Source: Stromatinia cepivora
Lineage: Eukaryota > Ascomycota > Leotiomycetes > Helotiales > Sclerotiniaceae
Length of the DNA: 64,000 nucleotides
Reading direction: 5' to 3'
Assembly (NCBI GenBank): GCA_014898415.1
Contig: RCTD01000017.1
Coordinates: 1,053,001 to 1,117,000 of the forward strand
Under the pieces are notes generated by a model that worked only from the letters and a program-made list of their open reading frames with translations, ran no database searches and was not told the DNA's origin. Position numbers and translations under genes: made by a program. Within the stretch, counting starts at the first letter, position 1. Each line of letters begins with the position of its first letter. Positions 22,631 through 34,397 of the stretch are shown here, piece after piece.

Positions 22631-24860
22631 ATGTTTACTTCCAAAATTTCCAGAGCTGTAAGTTTCTTGTACTAAAGTCGAGTAAAAAGCATTACAATAT
22701 CAACGAAATGCTAACTTTTCTTGTTCAAATAGCTTCCAAGAGCAACATCATCTGTCACACGCTCAGCACCTCTTCGCACACCATTAGGATCATCGTTTAC
22801 TAGACGATGGAACTCAGATGATGCGGATAAGAAGGTTAAGGGACCAGTCATTGGTATTGATTTGGGTATGTTCATTCTATGCAGTGGCAAGTGGGCTTGT
22901 TCGAATGGCATATTAACATTTTAATAGGTACCACCAACTCAGCGGTCGCTGTGATGGAAGGACAAACTGCAAAAATTATCGAGAACTCAGAGGGTAATCT
23001 TTTTCGCACCTCATTGCTTTTAACCCCGCGCTGACTCGATGAATAGGTGCCCGTACAACCCCATCAGTCGTAGCTTTCGCACAAGACGGTGAGAGATTAG
23101 TCGGTGTATCTGCAAAGCGTCAAGCTGTTGTCAACCCAGAGAACACTTTGTTCGCCACAAAGCGTTTGATCGGACGAAAATTCACCGACGCTGAGGTTCA
23201 ACGTGATATCAAGGAGGTTCCATACAAGATCGTCCAACACACAAACGGAGATGCTTGGGTTTCTGCTCGTGGCGAGAAATACTCTCCATCGCAAATCGGT
23301 GGATTCGTTTTGCAAAAGATGAAGGAAACCGCTGAGGCCTATCTTACCAAGCCTGTTCAAAACGCTGTCGTTACCGTTCCCGCTTACTTCAACGATTCCC
23401 AACGTCAAGCCACCAAGGATGCTGGTCAAATTGCAGGTTTGAACGTTCTCAGAGTCGTCAACGAGCCAACGGCTGCCGCTCTCGCTTACGGTTTGGAGAA
23501 GGACGAGGACAAGATTATTGCTGTCTACGATTTGGGTGGAGGTACTTTCGATATCTCCGTCCTCGAGATTCAAAAGGGTGTCTTCGAAGTCAAATCCACT
23601 AACGGAGACACTCACTTGGGAGGTGAAGATTTCGATATCCACTTGGTTCGCCACTTGGTTCAACAATTCAAGAAAGACTCTGGCATTGATCTCTCCGGTG
23701 ATCGCATGGCCATTCAACGTATCCGTGAAGCTGCTGAGAAGGCTAAGATCGAGTTGTCTTCTTCCATGCAAACTGATATCAACCTTCCTTTCATCACTGC
23801 CGACTCCTCGGGACCAAAGCACATCAACCAAAAGCTCTCTCGATCACAACTCGAGAAGCTTGTTGATCCTTTGATCAGCCGTACTATTGAGCCAGTACGA
23901 AAGGCTTTGAAGGATGCTAACCTCGCTGCTAAGGACATTCAAGAAGTTATCTTGGTTGGTGGAATGACCCGTATGCCAAAGGTCAGCGAGTCAGTCAAGT
24001 CCATCTTTGGTCGTGACCCCGCCAAATCGGTCAACCCAGATGAGGCTGTTGCCATGGGTGCTGCCATCCAAGGTGGTGTCCTCGCCGGTAACGTTACTGA
24101 TGTCCTCCTTTTGGATGTTACACCATTGTCTCTTGGTATTGAGACACTCGGAGGTGTATTCACCCGATTGATCAACCGAAACACTACCATCCCAACCAAG
24201 AAATCTCAAATATTCTCTACGGCCGCTGATTTCCAAACTGCTGTCGAGATCAAGGTTTTCCAAGGTGAGCGTGAGCTTGTCCGCGATAACAAGATGCTCG
24301 GAAACTTCCAACTTGTTGGTATCCCACCTGCCCACAGAGGTGTTCCTCAAATTGAGGTCACCTTTGACATTGATGCCGACGCTATCGTCCATGTTCACGC
24401 AAAGGACAAGTCTACCAACAAGGATCACTCCATCACCATCGCTTCCGGTTCTGGTCTTTCTGAAGCTGAAATTCAGAACATGGTTGATGATTCTGAAAGA
24501 TATGCCGAATCTGATAAGGAGCGTAAGGCTGCCATTGAGGCTGCCAACAGATCCGACAGTGTTCTTAACGATACCGAAAAGGCTTTGAACGAATTTGCCG
24601 ACAGACTCGACAAGGCCGAGGCTGATGGCATCCGTGAGAAGATCACCGCTCTCCGTGAGTTTGTCAGCAAGAGTCAATCCGGAGAAGGGACTATTACTGC
24701 TGCCGAGTTGAAGGAGAAGACCGACGAGCTCCAAATGGCCAGCTTGAACCTCTTCGACAAGATGCACAAGGCTCGCTCCGAGTCCGGAGACGCCAAGCCA
24801 GAAGGTACTGAGGGCAGCGCATCAGAAGGCGAGGCCAAGGACGGCGAGAAGAAGCCTTGA
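22631..24860 (+). CDS. ssc1: Mitochondrial Hsp70 (Ssc1/mortalin)
   Basis: Model: join(22631..22657,22733..22865,22928..22993,23047..24860), 679 aa, three introns near the 5' end. Matrix chaperone that drives protein import (with Tim44 and J-proteins) and folds imported proteins. The first about 40 residues are Arg/Ser-rich ([17 protein letters not shown]), as in a presequence. Nucleotide-binding motifs: IGIDLGTTNSAV across intron 2, [17 protein letters not shown], and [31 protein letters not shown] and the linker region [18 protein letters not shown] place it in the DnaK/mitochondrial clade. It lacks the cytosolic EEVD end and the ER HDEL end; the tail is charged and Gly/Glu-rich. Codon choice in exon 4 is strongly biased towards C-ending codons, consistent with high expression. 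Confidence 0.97.
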
Positions 24861-25932
24861 AAGATCTAATATAGGCATATTTCATCTCAACTCTTTTAGC
24901 GATATCCAGGGGCACACATAGAGCTACCATTCATTGTATTTTTGTACTCATATGTTGCATATAAAGCAACGATTTCTCTTGTCATACATACATTTTTTCT
25001 TTTACTCATCATAGCTTTGGGACAAAAAGGCGTTGGAGCAACCAATGCTGTTCGCTAGATTTCAGCGTTCATGGAATGTGTTACGAGGCAAAAATTATGG
25101 AAAATGGCATTACTCTGGCTCTGTATAAAAATTAGGATAAGACGACGACGAATAATATGACATCCCCTCTCATGACTCAACTTGGTAATTCAAAACGTCA
25201 ATGACATTGATGTTATTTACTCTTGTTATATGCTTTGTGTCAAAATTTAATCACGTTTGAAGCCTCAAACATATGTCGTAAGGTCTAGGTAGAGTATTCC
25301 CCTTGGTGGGTAATACTTAATACATAGTAGATATAAACAGTCTCAATTCAATCGACACTTGAAGATGATCTGACATATCTTGTGGCAACCTAATAAGATC
25401 ACGTAATTAACGACATCATGCTATTCTTCCCTATGACTACTTGGTAGGTAACTAAGTATTTGACCTGCTCATCCAATGAAGTTGAATCCCTTAACATAGA
25501 GCTGGGAGAGTTTTTAGGAAACTCGCCGCAATACTAGTCCGATTAATCCTACCAATTTTAAACAATCGGTATATTCTTCAATAAATCAAATATTCTCGAG
25601 ATGAGTCAAACAATACTTGGTAAAATGCATCGAAAGCATTGAAGGGGAACGGCGAGGAGAAGACAATATTACCGCACTAGTACCAAAAGTAGTTAGGCTG
25701 ATTCTTGATAACGAAAGCTCGCCCTAGCAAATTTGCCCACTCAAAGCGATATTTTAAATAAGAACTTCACGTTGAACTTCGAACACCCCACAATCGAAGT
25801 CACGATCAACCACTCTGCCATCGAATTTTAGCAGAGAAAATTACGAGAGCTTGATACAGTAAAGGCTCGTATTTTGGTCGCAATTCTCATACTAGATACC
25901 CCGCCAAAGACAAAGAGCACATCTACCACACA
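24861..25932. other. Intergenic ssc1 to eIF3g
   Basis: About 1.07 kb holding the ssc1 3' untranslated region and the eIF3g promoter. No coding region, repeat or RNA gene recognised. Confidence 0.5.
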
Positions 25933-26968
25933 ATGTCTAGAGTCGCAAAGTGAGAAAATTCAATATTTTTAGTCAACCGTCAGCACAATCTAACAACTAT
26001 TATAGTAATCGGGATTGGGCTGACGACGAGGATCTCGAGGATTCCAACGAGCTCCCACAGTCAACGACTACTACTAATAAAGATGGCACACAAACGATTG
26101 TAATATGGAGATTCAACGATGATGGAAAGAAGGTCAAGACTACACGCCGCATCAGATTCACGAAAGTCAAGGAAATCGTCAACCCAAGAGTGGCCGAAAG
26201 AAAGTCCTGGAGCAAGTTCGGATTATCCCAAAAGGATGCTGCGGGGGTGAGTACAACAGGGATTTCGATCAAGGAGGAATTAATAGCTGATATTTTTTTT
26301 ACTTCAGCCTGCTTCGGATACAACCAGTGTAGGAGAGAACATCATATTCAGACCAAGCACGAACTGGAGAAAGGATGCCAAGGAGGAGGTCTCAGATGCC
26401 GGAGCTATGAAGAACAAGTTGAAGGACAAGCAAGTCAAATGTCGTATTTGTAGCGGAGAGCATTTCACAGCCAAGTGTCCCTTCAAGGGCACAATGGCAC
26501 CTTTGGGTGAGGAAGGAGCAGTCGATGTTGCCGCTGGCCACGCAGATACTCCAGAGGGTCCTGGCGGTCTTGGTGCAGGTAAATCTTCATACGTACCGCC
26601 TCATCTCAGAAATGGTGGTACTGCTGGTGGCGAGAGAATGGGTGGTGGCAAGTTTGAGAGAGACGATTTGGCGACTCTACGTGTCACGAACGTAAGTTAT
26701 TCACGCTCCGTAGACCCACTTGCTTTACTAACACATAGATTAGGTCTCAGAAATGGCCGAGGAACAAGAACTTCGGGATATGTTCGAGCGCTTCGGCAGA
26801 GTCACAAGAGTCTTTTTGGCGAAGGATAGAGAAACTGGTTTGGCAAAGGGATTCGCATTTATTAGTTTCCAGGAGAGATCGGATGCAGCGAAGGCGTGTG
26901 AAAAAATGGATGGTTATGGTTTCAAGCACTTGATCTTACGAGTCGAATTCGCGAAGAAGGCTACATAG
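25933..26968 (+). CDS. TIF35: Translation initiation factor eIF3 subunit G
   Basis: Model: join(25933..25949,26006..26246,26308..26691,26744..26968), 288 aa, three introns; the first exon is only 17 nt. eIF3g is a core eIF3 subunit that helps ribosome scanning and reinitiation. The N-terminal half is the eIF3i-binding region ([10 protein letters not shown], then [18 protein letters not shown] and RKSWSKFG). A CCHC-like zinc motif, [14 protein letters not shown], is at about 130-143, followed by [11 protein letters not shown]. The C-terminal RRM at about 210-288 has RNP2 (LRVTNVS, completed by the last splice) and RNP1 (KGFAFISF). Length and order match the family. Unrelated to its neighbours in function. 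Confidence 0.96.
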
Positions 26969-28363
26969 ATATATATGAAGGATTGAGCTTACCTATGTGT
27001 CATGGGATATTTATTCATTCTTTCATTCATGGCTCATGGCTCATGGAAATTTATGAACTTTACTATCAGAATTGTTCTATCTGCAAAAATGAAAAATCAG
27101 TTAGGCGAGATACCTTGAACCAAAATATGCAGAGTATGTATCTGAATAATGAACATTTGGCCCCAGAAACACTAGGACGTTCATCGCGCAATGTTAGCCA
27201 CAATTTATTTAAAATCACATTTACCATGTTTTTCTTTCGAGTCATTTATAAAATAAGAGTTCAAGTCTAGTCCGAGAGCCTTTCCATAGTGCATACACAC
27301 AGACATGAAACTTTTACTTTCAAATGTTCTCGTCCTACCTTGCTGACATCCAGCTAAACTCACCACCTATCACAAGCTCCCTTTCCATTCAAGTCTGGAA
27401 TTTCTCTTCGTGATAGTTAGGGCACGTTTCTTGAATGGCGCAAAGCTTGTGGCCCGCGAGAGGTCATAGAGCTCTAGAAGGTGGGGTCGAGGAATAGTTG
27501 TAAATGGGAAACTACTCCGTATTACCTATAAGTTATCATTTAGGGCATATTTATAGGTAATTTTCTATAAATTATGCACGTGAAAATCTGACCAATAGAA
27601 TCGTTAGGATGAATAGAAGTGGGTCAAATTTTTGAGGGATTTCCGGCTCAATCATGTAAATTACACCACTTTTATTCAACCAATCACATGAAAAGGATAA
27701 TCAATTTTATATATTATGCCCCATCATAGAAACGTTTGTGCTGTTACAGTGGTATTTGCATGGGGATGCGCGCGGGAGTCTGCACGGATTGTTTTTCTAA
27801 TGGAGATAATTCCTTCTACATGACATGAACCCATCGTTTGAGCTTTTCTTTCCTCTCCATCAAAAGAGTCATGAATATCCGTTAAGCGGCGCGCTAAAGG
27901 CGTATGTCAAGGAGAGAAATGGCATGACCAAGTGCAAAAGGTGGTTTGTGCTTGATGGATCCATCCTATAGTCACAGCGAGGGTGCTTAACCACAATATC
28001 TTTTGGCTCTGATCCCCTAGTGCCCTTTCGGATTGTTTACAAACCCTATCTTTCTCTTTTGGTTTTTGCTTTCATCGATTTTTGTCTCTGATACATGTTG
28101 TTCATCATACTGGTCCTTGTTACACACATCTTTGCTTGACGTATCGATGATATCCACATGCATCTTACTATCTGTTGAACTTTTCCATTCTATTGAATAC
28201 TAGTTAATAGTGTTTCTCACATCACACTCCACAATCTTTTCTTCTTTTCTTCGATCCTCCTTCTACTATCCTTTCCTTTCCTTCCCTCCCCTTCCCTTTC
28301 CTTTCCTTCCCTTTCCTTTCCATATCGAGTCTCCATTTGCGTCTAAAGTCGCAAAGAAGCAAT
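26969..28363. promoter_or_regulatory. Intergenic region with pyrimidine tract before the membrane-protein gene
   Basis: About 1.4 kb without a supported gene. At about 28210-28325, just upstream of the next start codon, there is a dense C/T tract (repeated CCTTTCC and TTCCC units), the usual look of a fungal core promoter near transcription starts. Confidence 0.5.
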
Positions 28364-30262
28364 ATGCAACAACCTCCCGCGTGGGTACTAGCCTCATGGC
28401 CTACACCAAATTATGTCGATCCGGAAACACATGGATATGGGAATGTTATACTGAATATTGTACTATACATAATTTTATGTTGCTTCATGACATTGAGGAT
28501 ATGGACGAGGACGAGGTTGAGGGCATCGTTTGGGGCGGATGACATAATGATTTTGTTTGCTATGGTTGGTCTACCTATTGTCTTGGCTAAAGTCTGGATC
28601 TTGAGAGGAGGTGAATTCAATATAAATGAATGGGAAGGCTAATGAGATGAGGATTTAGATACCCACCACCGGGTTCTTTGTTCTGAGTCTGCTGGCAGAT
28701 ATCAAATTTATGTGGACTAGACATCAAGTACGGATCTTCCCTCACCATACGAACCCCTCTATTCCTCACTAACAAAATATCTAGTACGATATCCCCAGCA
28801 GCCATGTCGAATTCGGACTCAAAATGGTCTTGTTAATGGAGATCATGTTTGCATCCGCATGTACCCTCACCAAACTATCCTTGTTAATGCTTGTCCGTCG
28901 CATGTTAACCAGTGCCTCGATGTTTTGGAGAAGGGTTACTTTAGGTGCTATTTGTGTAGTAGGCTTACAAGGAGGCTTGTTTTGTATCGTGCTGGTGTTC
29001 CAATGTAGGTTAGTTATTAAATGATCTTTCCCTTTAAGGTTGATATGATGAGAAGAGCTGGGAAACAGTGGGTCAATATAGAATGATATACTAACGGTGC
29101 CATAGACCCCCACAGGATTATTGGAAAGTGACCAAAGATCCTCAACCGAATTGTATAGATCAGTCTTCAACACTCCTACTCGCTGGAATTGTCAATACCC
29201 TTACCGACTTCCTAGTCGTTCTTCTTCCTATTCGTACTGTGGTTAGTCTTCTCTCGCTCCTCCAGCTCCTTTCATACACAGATCCATGTTCTAACAACAT
29301 TAATCAAGTACTCAACCAATCTTCCCCGCCGCCAGAGCCTCATCATATCCTTCCTCTTCACTCTCGGCTTCCTCTCCTGTTTCGCAGGTATTATCCGCAC
29401 CTACTACATGTATAAAGTTACACAAGTATGGGATCAAGTATGGGCTTCATATCCCGTATGGATTTCCGCAGCCGTTGAATTGTATATTGGAATTGTAAGT
29501 TTTCATCCACTATCTCACCCCATCTTATCTCTTCCCCACTATCCTCCCCCAAATTCTAACACGTGCTCCCACCAGATCTGCACCTCAATCCCCGCCACCA
29601 AAGCCTTCTTCGTAACCTACATCCCCAAACTCTTCAACTCACACCCCTCATACAACTCTCACGCCTCTCTCTCCCCCCGAAACTTCACTCCCAGATACAA
29701 CTCCAAGGGCGAAAACCTCTCAACCCCCAGTTTCGGCATCACCACCACATCCAAATCGCCAAATGCCCATTCCAAAGTCCTCCACAGCCAAAATTCAAAA
29801 ACGCCTCTGAGCGCCGATGATTCCCTCTACGATCGTACAATCGGCACGAGTATCTTCGAACTCTCAAGTTTTACTAGTACGACTAGTAGTAATCGGGCCA
29901 AGGGGGCCATGGATGAAGAAATGGGATTTACAGTTCGAGCCGCACCTTTGGTATCTTCGGATAGGGATAGTAATGATAACGCCAATACCAATACCAATAC
30001 TCACACCAATAATCCCACCCTAAGCCGAGGAATAATCGGATCACTACGACGGAATCAGGAACGAGGAAGAGACAGAGAGAGAGGTAGAGAAAGAGAAAAT
30101 CAAAATCTCCACTCAGCAAATATTCAAGAATCTCGACGACAGAAAGAAAAAGAAAAAGAGAGAGAAGGAGGATGGGATATCCATATCGATGTACTGCGAA
30201 CCGTAGAAGTAGAAGAGGAACATATTGATGAGGAAAGAAATGATGATGGGATGTATTCATGA
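28364..30262 (+). CDS. Rhodopsin-like (PTH11-type) integral membrane protein
   Basis: Model: join(28364..28564,28659..28727,28785..29008,29106..29241,29309..29494,29576..30262), 500 aa, five introns. The N-terminal about 290 residues give successive membrane helices: VILNIVLYIILCCFMTLRIW, then DDIMILFAM joined to IPTTGFFVLSLLADIKFMW, LKMVLLMEIMFASACTLTKL, TLGAICVVGLQGGLFCIVLV, LLLAGIVNTLTDFLVVLLPI and SFLFTLGFLSCFAGIIRTYY. Landmarks GADD after helix 1, TKLSLL, VFQCRP and DxLVVLLPIRTV are those of the Fung_rhodopsin/PTH11-related family, which includes surface-sensing receptors. No CFEM domain is present at the N-terminus. The C-terminal about 200 residues are a cytoplasmic disordered tail with Asn/Thr and Arg/Glu repeats. 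Donor GTTGGT of intron 1 is the weakest splice call. Ligand unknown. Confidence 0.85.
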
Positions 30263-31484
30263 TATTATCCTAGGACTGACTGGTTGGCTATAAGATAGGA
30301 TAGGATAGCTTGGTTCGATGTTTCGAGGTTTTTATTTCTATTTCTTTGTATATATTGTATATAAATATTATATATTTTCACATATATGTAATGTGTATAT
30401 ATATAGGTTACAAAAATAGGGTATTACTACTGGACAGGACCCTAGAGGCTAGACTTGACTTGACTTGAAGTCAAGAGTACCTACCTACCCAAGTAAATAT
30501 CAGAGATTTTTAAATTAGTTTAGCTTTTCGTTTCCATGTATATATTTACTCTATCGTACCTTAATGTAGGATTACCTATTCCACATATCTCTTCCACGCA
30601 CCATCGTGTATGCGAAAGGAATTAAGTGGATGTAATCGGCGAAGGAAAAGTCCTGCACGGCGTCGACAGGTTATGAGCGCCCAGGGTTAAGATGGCTAGG
30701 AAGGTACTTGCTGGTTGCCTTGCTGCAGTGAGGAGGTCAATTGGTATGAGACCAAATGTAAGGCAAGCTCCAGATTTAGGATGAGGAGGGCACTTGCATG
30801 TTCGCCTTGTTCTGCAGCGACTTCTTATACATTGAGATCAATTTCCACGTTCGAGTAGAAACGATACTAAGATTTGAGTCCCGCAGATCTGACGGCATGG
30901 TACTACTTTCAGAGGATAATGTTTCCATTTCAGGTCAGAAGTTGAGGGGCAGTAATGGGATCCAAGGTGTCAGCTGCGACCCATGGGGCTTTTGAGCATC
31001 AGATGGGCACCCCATAAAGCACAACATTATGGGGTGCCTAAATGGGACTGGCTTATCCTGTACCCAAATGGAACAATGGAATCGCCATCATCAACACCGA
31101 CAACACTTGCACAAGATGAATCATGACCGCCGGATTGATAACTTCGACGGCTCTGATGTTGCGTATATACGTTATTTGGAAATCCAACTGAAGGAGAGCC
31201 GTCGTCTCGTCTCTCAGCTACTCCAGTCACTCCCACGTACACAGCCCCCCGCCTCTCTAACCATCTCCTCCGCCGACTTGCTCGACAGACTTCCACATTG
31301 TTTTCTTTGAGATACCTTAGGGTCTGAGGCTACTAGAGCTTCGGGCTAATATAGTACCGACCATCACCACAGTGTGCGAAAACGACAACGTTCAATGCGT
31401 GTAGTCACGTGATATATGCGACACAAAACCAAAAATAGAAACTGAGTCGGACAGAATGTAAATAGTCATTGCCTTTTGAACAAA
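30263..31484. other. Intergenic with an eroded ORF fragment
   Basis: About 1.2 kb. An open frame at 31029-31310 contains YIRYLEIQLKESRRLVSQLL, which could be a fragment of a fungal regulatory protein (short helical or coiled segment), but no start context, introns or full domain support a gene. A perfect 12-bp hairpin lies at 31006-31038. The region around 30340-30420 is AT-rich with TATATA runs. Confidence 0.35.
31006..31038. repeat. Perfect 12-bp inverted repeat (hairpin)
   Basis: GGCACCCCATAA at 31006-31017 is followed, after nine bases, by its exact reverse complement TTATGGGGTGCC at 31027-31038. No U-tract follows, and it is not obviously part of a known element. It could be a protein-binding palindrome or the remnant ends of a small transposon. 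Confidence 0.7.
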
Positions 31485-33456
31485 ATGTTTGCAAGGCGGG
31501 TCTTTCGCAGAATTCCACCCCTACAGCTGTATCTCTACTCATCTGCTACAATCTCGCGGTCTATCATGACTTCCTCAAAAAGCGCTAACCTAGGGACGCA
31601 GCTTTCACCACGCGAGTTCGCGTCGAGCGGATTCGAGGTCATCGATCCGTCTCACAAGGTGGAAGAGGAGCTCCTGCCTTTATACAGCCCAGAAGAATAT
31701 TATCCTATGCGGATCGGCGCGGTCATCAAGGATCGTTACCAAGTAGTTGCTAAGCTTGGTTATGGTACGAGCTCGACAGTGTGGTTGTGCCATGATCTCA
31801 GGTATGTTTGCTTCCTTATGTTTTATCGATCTCTCTGAGTGAATATCTTCGAATTGGCTAAGTGAGCGGTCGTACTGGGCTACAGTGATGGGAGTAGTAT
31901 ACGGCGTAATTCCTACACCCCCCACTATAATGAGGCGTATCGCATTTTTGGATACGTATTAGAATGCGTAATATTGAATTTCATATCATTAGCATTGATA
32001 AATATCATATAGAGTATCATGTACCATATCTATATACGGAAATATTGGAATTCAATGAATCCCTTTCGAAACAGGCAATATTGAAGCAATATTAGCTATA
32101 TTCCATTGAAAGCTATCAAATTCCAATGGATATAACTTCAATATTGCCTATTTCGGAAGGGATTCATTGAATTCCAGTATTTCTGTATATTGGTAATGAT
32201 ATATATTAAGGTATATATATACTGCAATGTATATTACCGCAATTTAAATGTATTGGTGTGATATCAAAAGCTTCAATATCAGCCACCATAATACCAATTC
32301 ACACTACTCCCATCACTGCTGGGCTATCAAGGTGCATGTCAATACCCTAAAACATAATCAAGAGCTCGAGGTCTATTGGCACTTGGCCAGCGTCACTATG
32401 AAACACTCGGGTCGGAAACACGTTCGACGTCTCGAAGATTCGTTTACATTGCAGAGCGGTAATGGTGAACACGACGTTTTTGTCATGACGCCTTTAGGTG
32501 TGAGTTTGAGAAGTTTGCAGGAATTACAGACGAATGGAATTTTTCAGCAGACTCGTTGTAGGCGCTCTCTACCAAGTGTTAACTGGGCTGAACTTCCTGC
32601 ATGAAGCAGACGTGATCTATACTGGTAAGTACCTACCTAATCTAGTAGCGCTGACAAATCATTCCTATCTAATAGCAAAGATAAGACCTCCATTCCGACA
32701 ACTTGCTTGTTGCAATTACAAATGATTCGATCTTCTCTAAGGTGGAAGACGACGATTCGCCAGCCATCGGCGCGGAAGCATGTCGACGACACTATCATCT
32801 ATGTCTCTCGGTATATGCTGGGAGGTGCAGGGCCACTCATTATCAGCGACTTAGGGCAAGCACGCATTGCAACGAACACAGTGGAAAAGCTATGCCGGTA
32901 CCGTATCGAGCACCTGGGGTTATTCTCAATATGAAGTGGGGAAACGCTGTGGATATCTGGAGTGTAGGGATCTTAGTATGGAATCTTCTCCTTTCCTTCT
33001 TATGATTCCGTTTCCTTATGCTAATTCCTCTGTCACGCTATGCCTGGGATCTTCTCGAACGAGAAGGTCTATTCCGCGTCTACGACGAGTAATCTGGGGA
33101 GCGGAATGACGCCTACCATCTTGCAATGATAACCGCTCTTCTTGGTCCACCACCGCCCGAATTTCTAAAAAGAAGTAAGGAAACAAGCAAGTACTGGAAT
33201 GAAGACGGTAAGTGCAACAGGCAGCAGGAACTTGAATTAACACCCAATCGGTCCTGACGAAGTTGCTCTAGGCAAATGGCGAGGTTCCGTTCCCCTACCT
33301 GACGAGAAGACGCTAGAGTCTCTTTCCAAGACTCTGGGAGGAACTGATAAGGACCTTTTCCTCAACTTTATCCAGTGCTTGCTCTGCTGGCTCCCGGAGG
33401 AGCGACTCACTGCCGGGCAGGCCTATCACCATCCTTGGCTTAGAGAGAGATCTTGA
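31485..33456 (+). pseudogene. SRPK-like serine/threonine kinase pseudogene
   Basis: The order of kinase motifs is clear: EEYYPMRIGAVIKDRY with the ATP loop LGYGTSSTVWLCHDL; YWAIKVHVNTLKHNQELEVY (catalytic Lys motif); HEADVIYT then DLHSDNLLVAI (catalytic loop); IISDLGQARI (DFG equivalent DLG); MPVPYRAPGVILNMKWGNAVDIWS; LGPPPPEFLKRS; and the C-terminal FIQCLLCWLPEERLTAGQAY HHPWLR to TGA at 33454-33456. These are SRPK-family landmarks. The gene is dead: a 436-bp MITE splits the AIK motif, the frame shifts near 32757 and again near 32868, an in-frame TAA lies at about 33090, and one intron acceptor before AWDLLEREGL seems lost. Several introns are still visible, one with an AAG acceptor (about 32687). 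Confidence 0.88.
31883..32318. mobile_element. hAT-type MITE inserted in the kinase exon
   Basis: A 436-bp non-coding element. It starts CAGTGATGGGAGTAGT and ends with the exact reverse complement ACTACTCCCATCACTG (16-bp terminal inverted repeats). It is flanked on both sides by the 8-bp duplication CTGGGCTA (31875-31882 and 32319-32326). An 8-bp target duplication together with a CAGTG start is the signature of the hAT superfamily. Inside is a long fold-back: arms at about 32039-32087 and 32127-32186 share GGAATTCAATGAATCCCTT and CAATATTGAAG in inverted order. It has no transposase, so it would need a partner element elsewhere. Removing it and one duplication restores the kinase frame at the insertion point. 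Confidence 0.92.
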
Positions 33457-34115
33457 TGTGTCAGGAGCAGACACTCTGCATGTTGAAATGCAAGAGGAGG
33501 CTGATGTGCTGGAAGGTAGTGTTCTGGTTGATGGTAAACGATGTTGAAGACGGTGGCTGGAGTTACCTTGGAACGAACTAAGCGCAAGACTTAGCTACCC
33601 CTCGAGAAGCCAATATCAATAAGAAAAGAGCCGAGGAGGGAATAATTAATAAACAGAAACAAATGCAATATAATGAATATAGAGTAAGAGACTTATTATT
33701 TATATCTATATATTATCTATTGATTCGATTATAAAATTACTTGAACTGAAGCAGATATTAATACATAGAACTGAATATATATACTTTATAAATATACTAA
33801 ATATAAAAAATATTGAAATTTAAATAAAAAAATATTAAAAGAATAATTAAAAGATTATAATTTGAAAAATTTGAATATAATTATTTTGATTCCCTCTTAA
33901 TTAAAACAATAATGTTGAAAACAGAAAATAAAAAATAATAATGAATAAGAGCCATGGATTATAATAAAATTAAATTTATATTGATATATATAAATAATAT
34001 CTATTAATATATATAAAACAACAATAAAGCCTATTGAATATAACGATCGAAATACCTCGAACTTATTTTTTTTATATAAACAATTGAAATTTATAAAATT
34101 TATAAAGATTTATAA
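33457..34115. other. AT-rich flank of the LTR element
   Basis: After the kinase stop, the first 150 bp are ordinary sequence; from about 33640 the DNA turns very AT-rich with many TA steps up to the retrotransposon. No gene. The last five bases (34111-34115, TATAA) are the left copy of the element's target-site duplication. Confidence 0.6.
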
Positions 34116-34397
34116 TGTCACGAATCGTGAACCATAGGAGGCTAACCATATGATATCTCTTATCTCCTATATCAATTAATGAGCTGATCGTCCGTATATA
34201 TACGTTACAATTTATATGATTTAGTATAATAAAATAGTAACCCTAATTATATATATATACAATCCTGCAGCCCATAAATGAATATTTGTATATATATATC
34301 TAGTTATTCTTTACGAGCTATAATTCTTTAATTGTAAATTCTAAAGAATATAATTAATCTTGTTTATTCAGCTCTATTACAGCTTTTGTACATTATA
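34116..34397 (+). repeat. 5' LTR
   Basis: 282 bp, begins TGTCACGAATCG; its last bases read GTACATTATA where the 3' LTR has GTGCGTCACA, so the terminal CA has been mutated to TA in this copy. Confidence 0.93.

Noticed and set aside
23097..24767. Long minus-strand open frames opposite ssc1
   Set aside because: Antisense shadows produced by the strong codon bias of the Hsp70 gene; no independent coding evidence.
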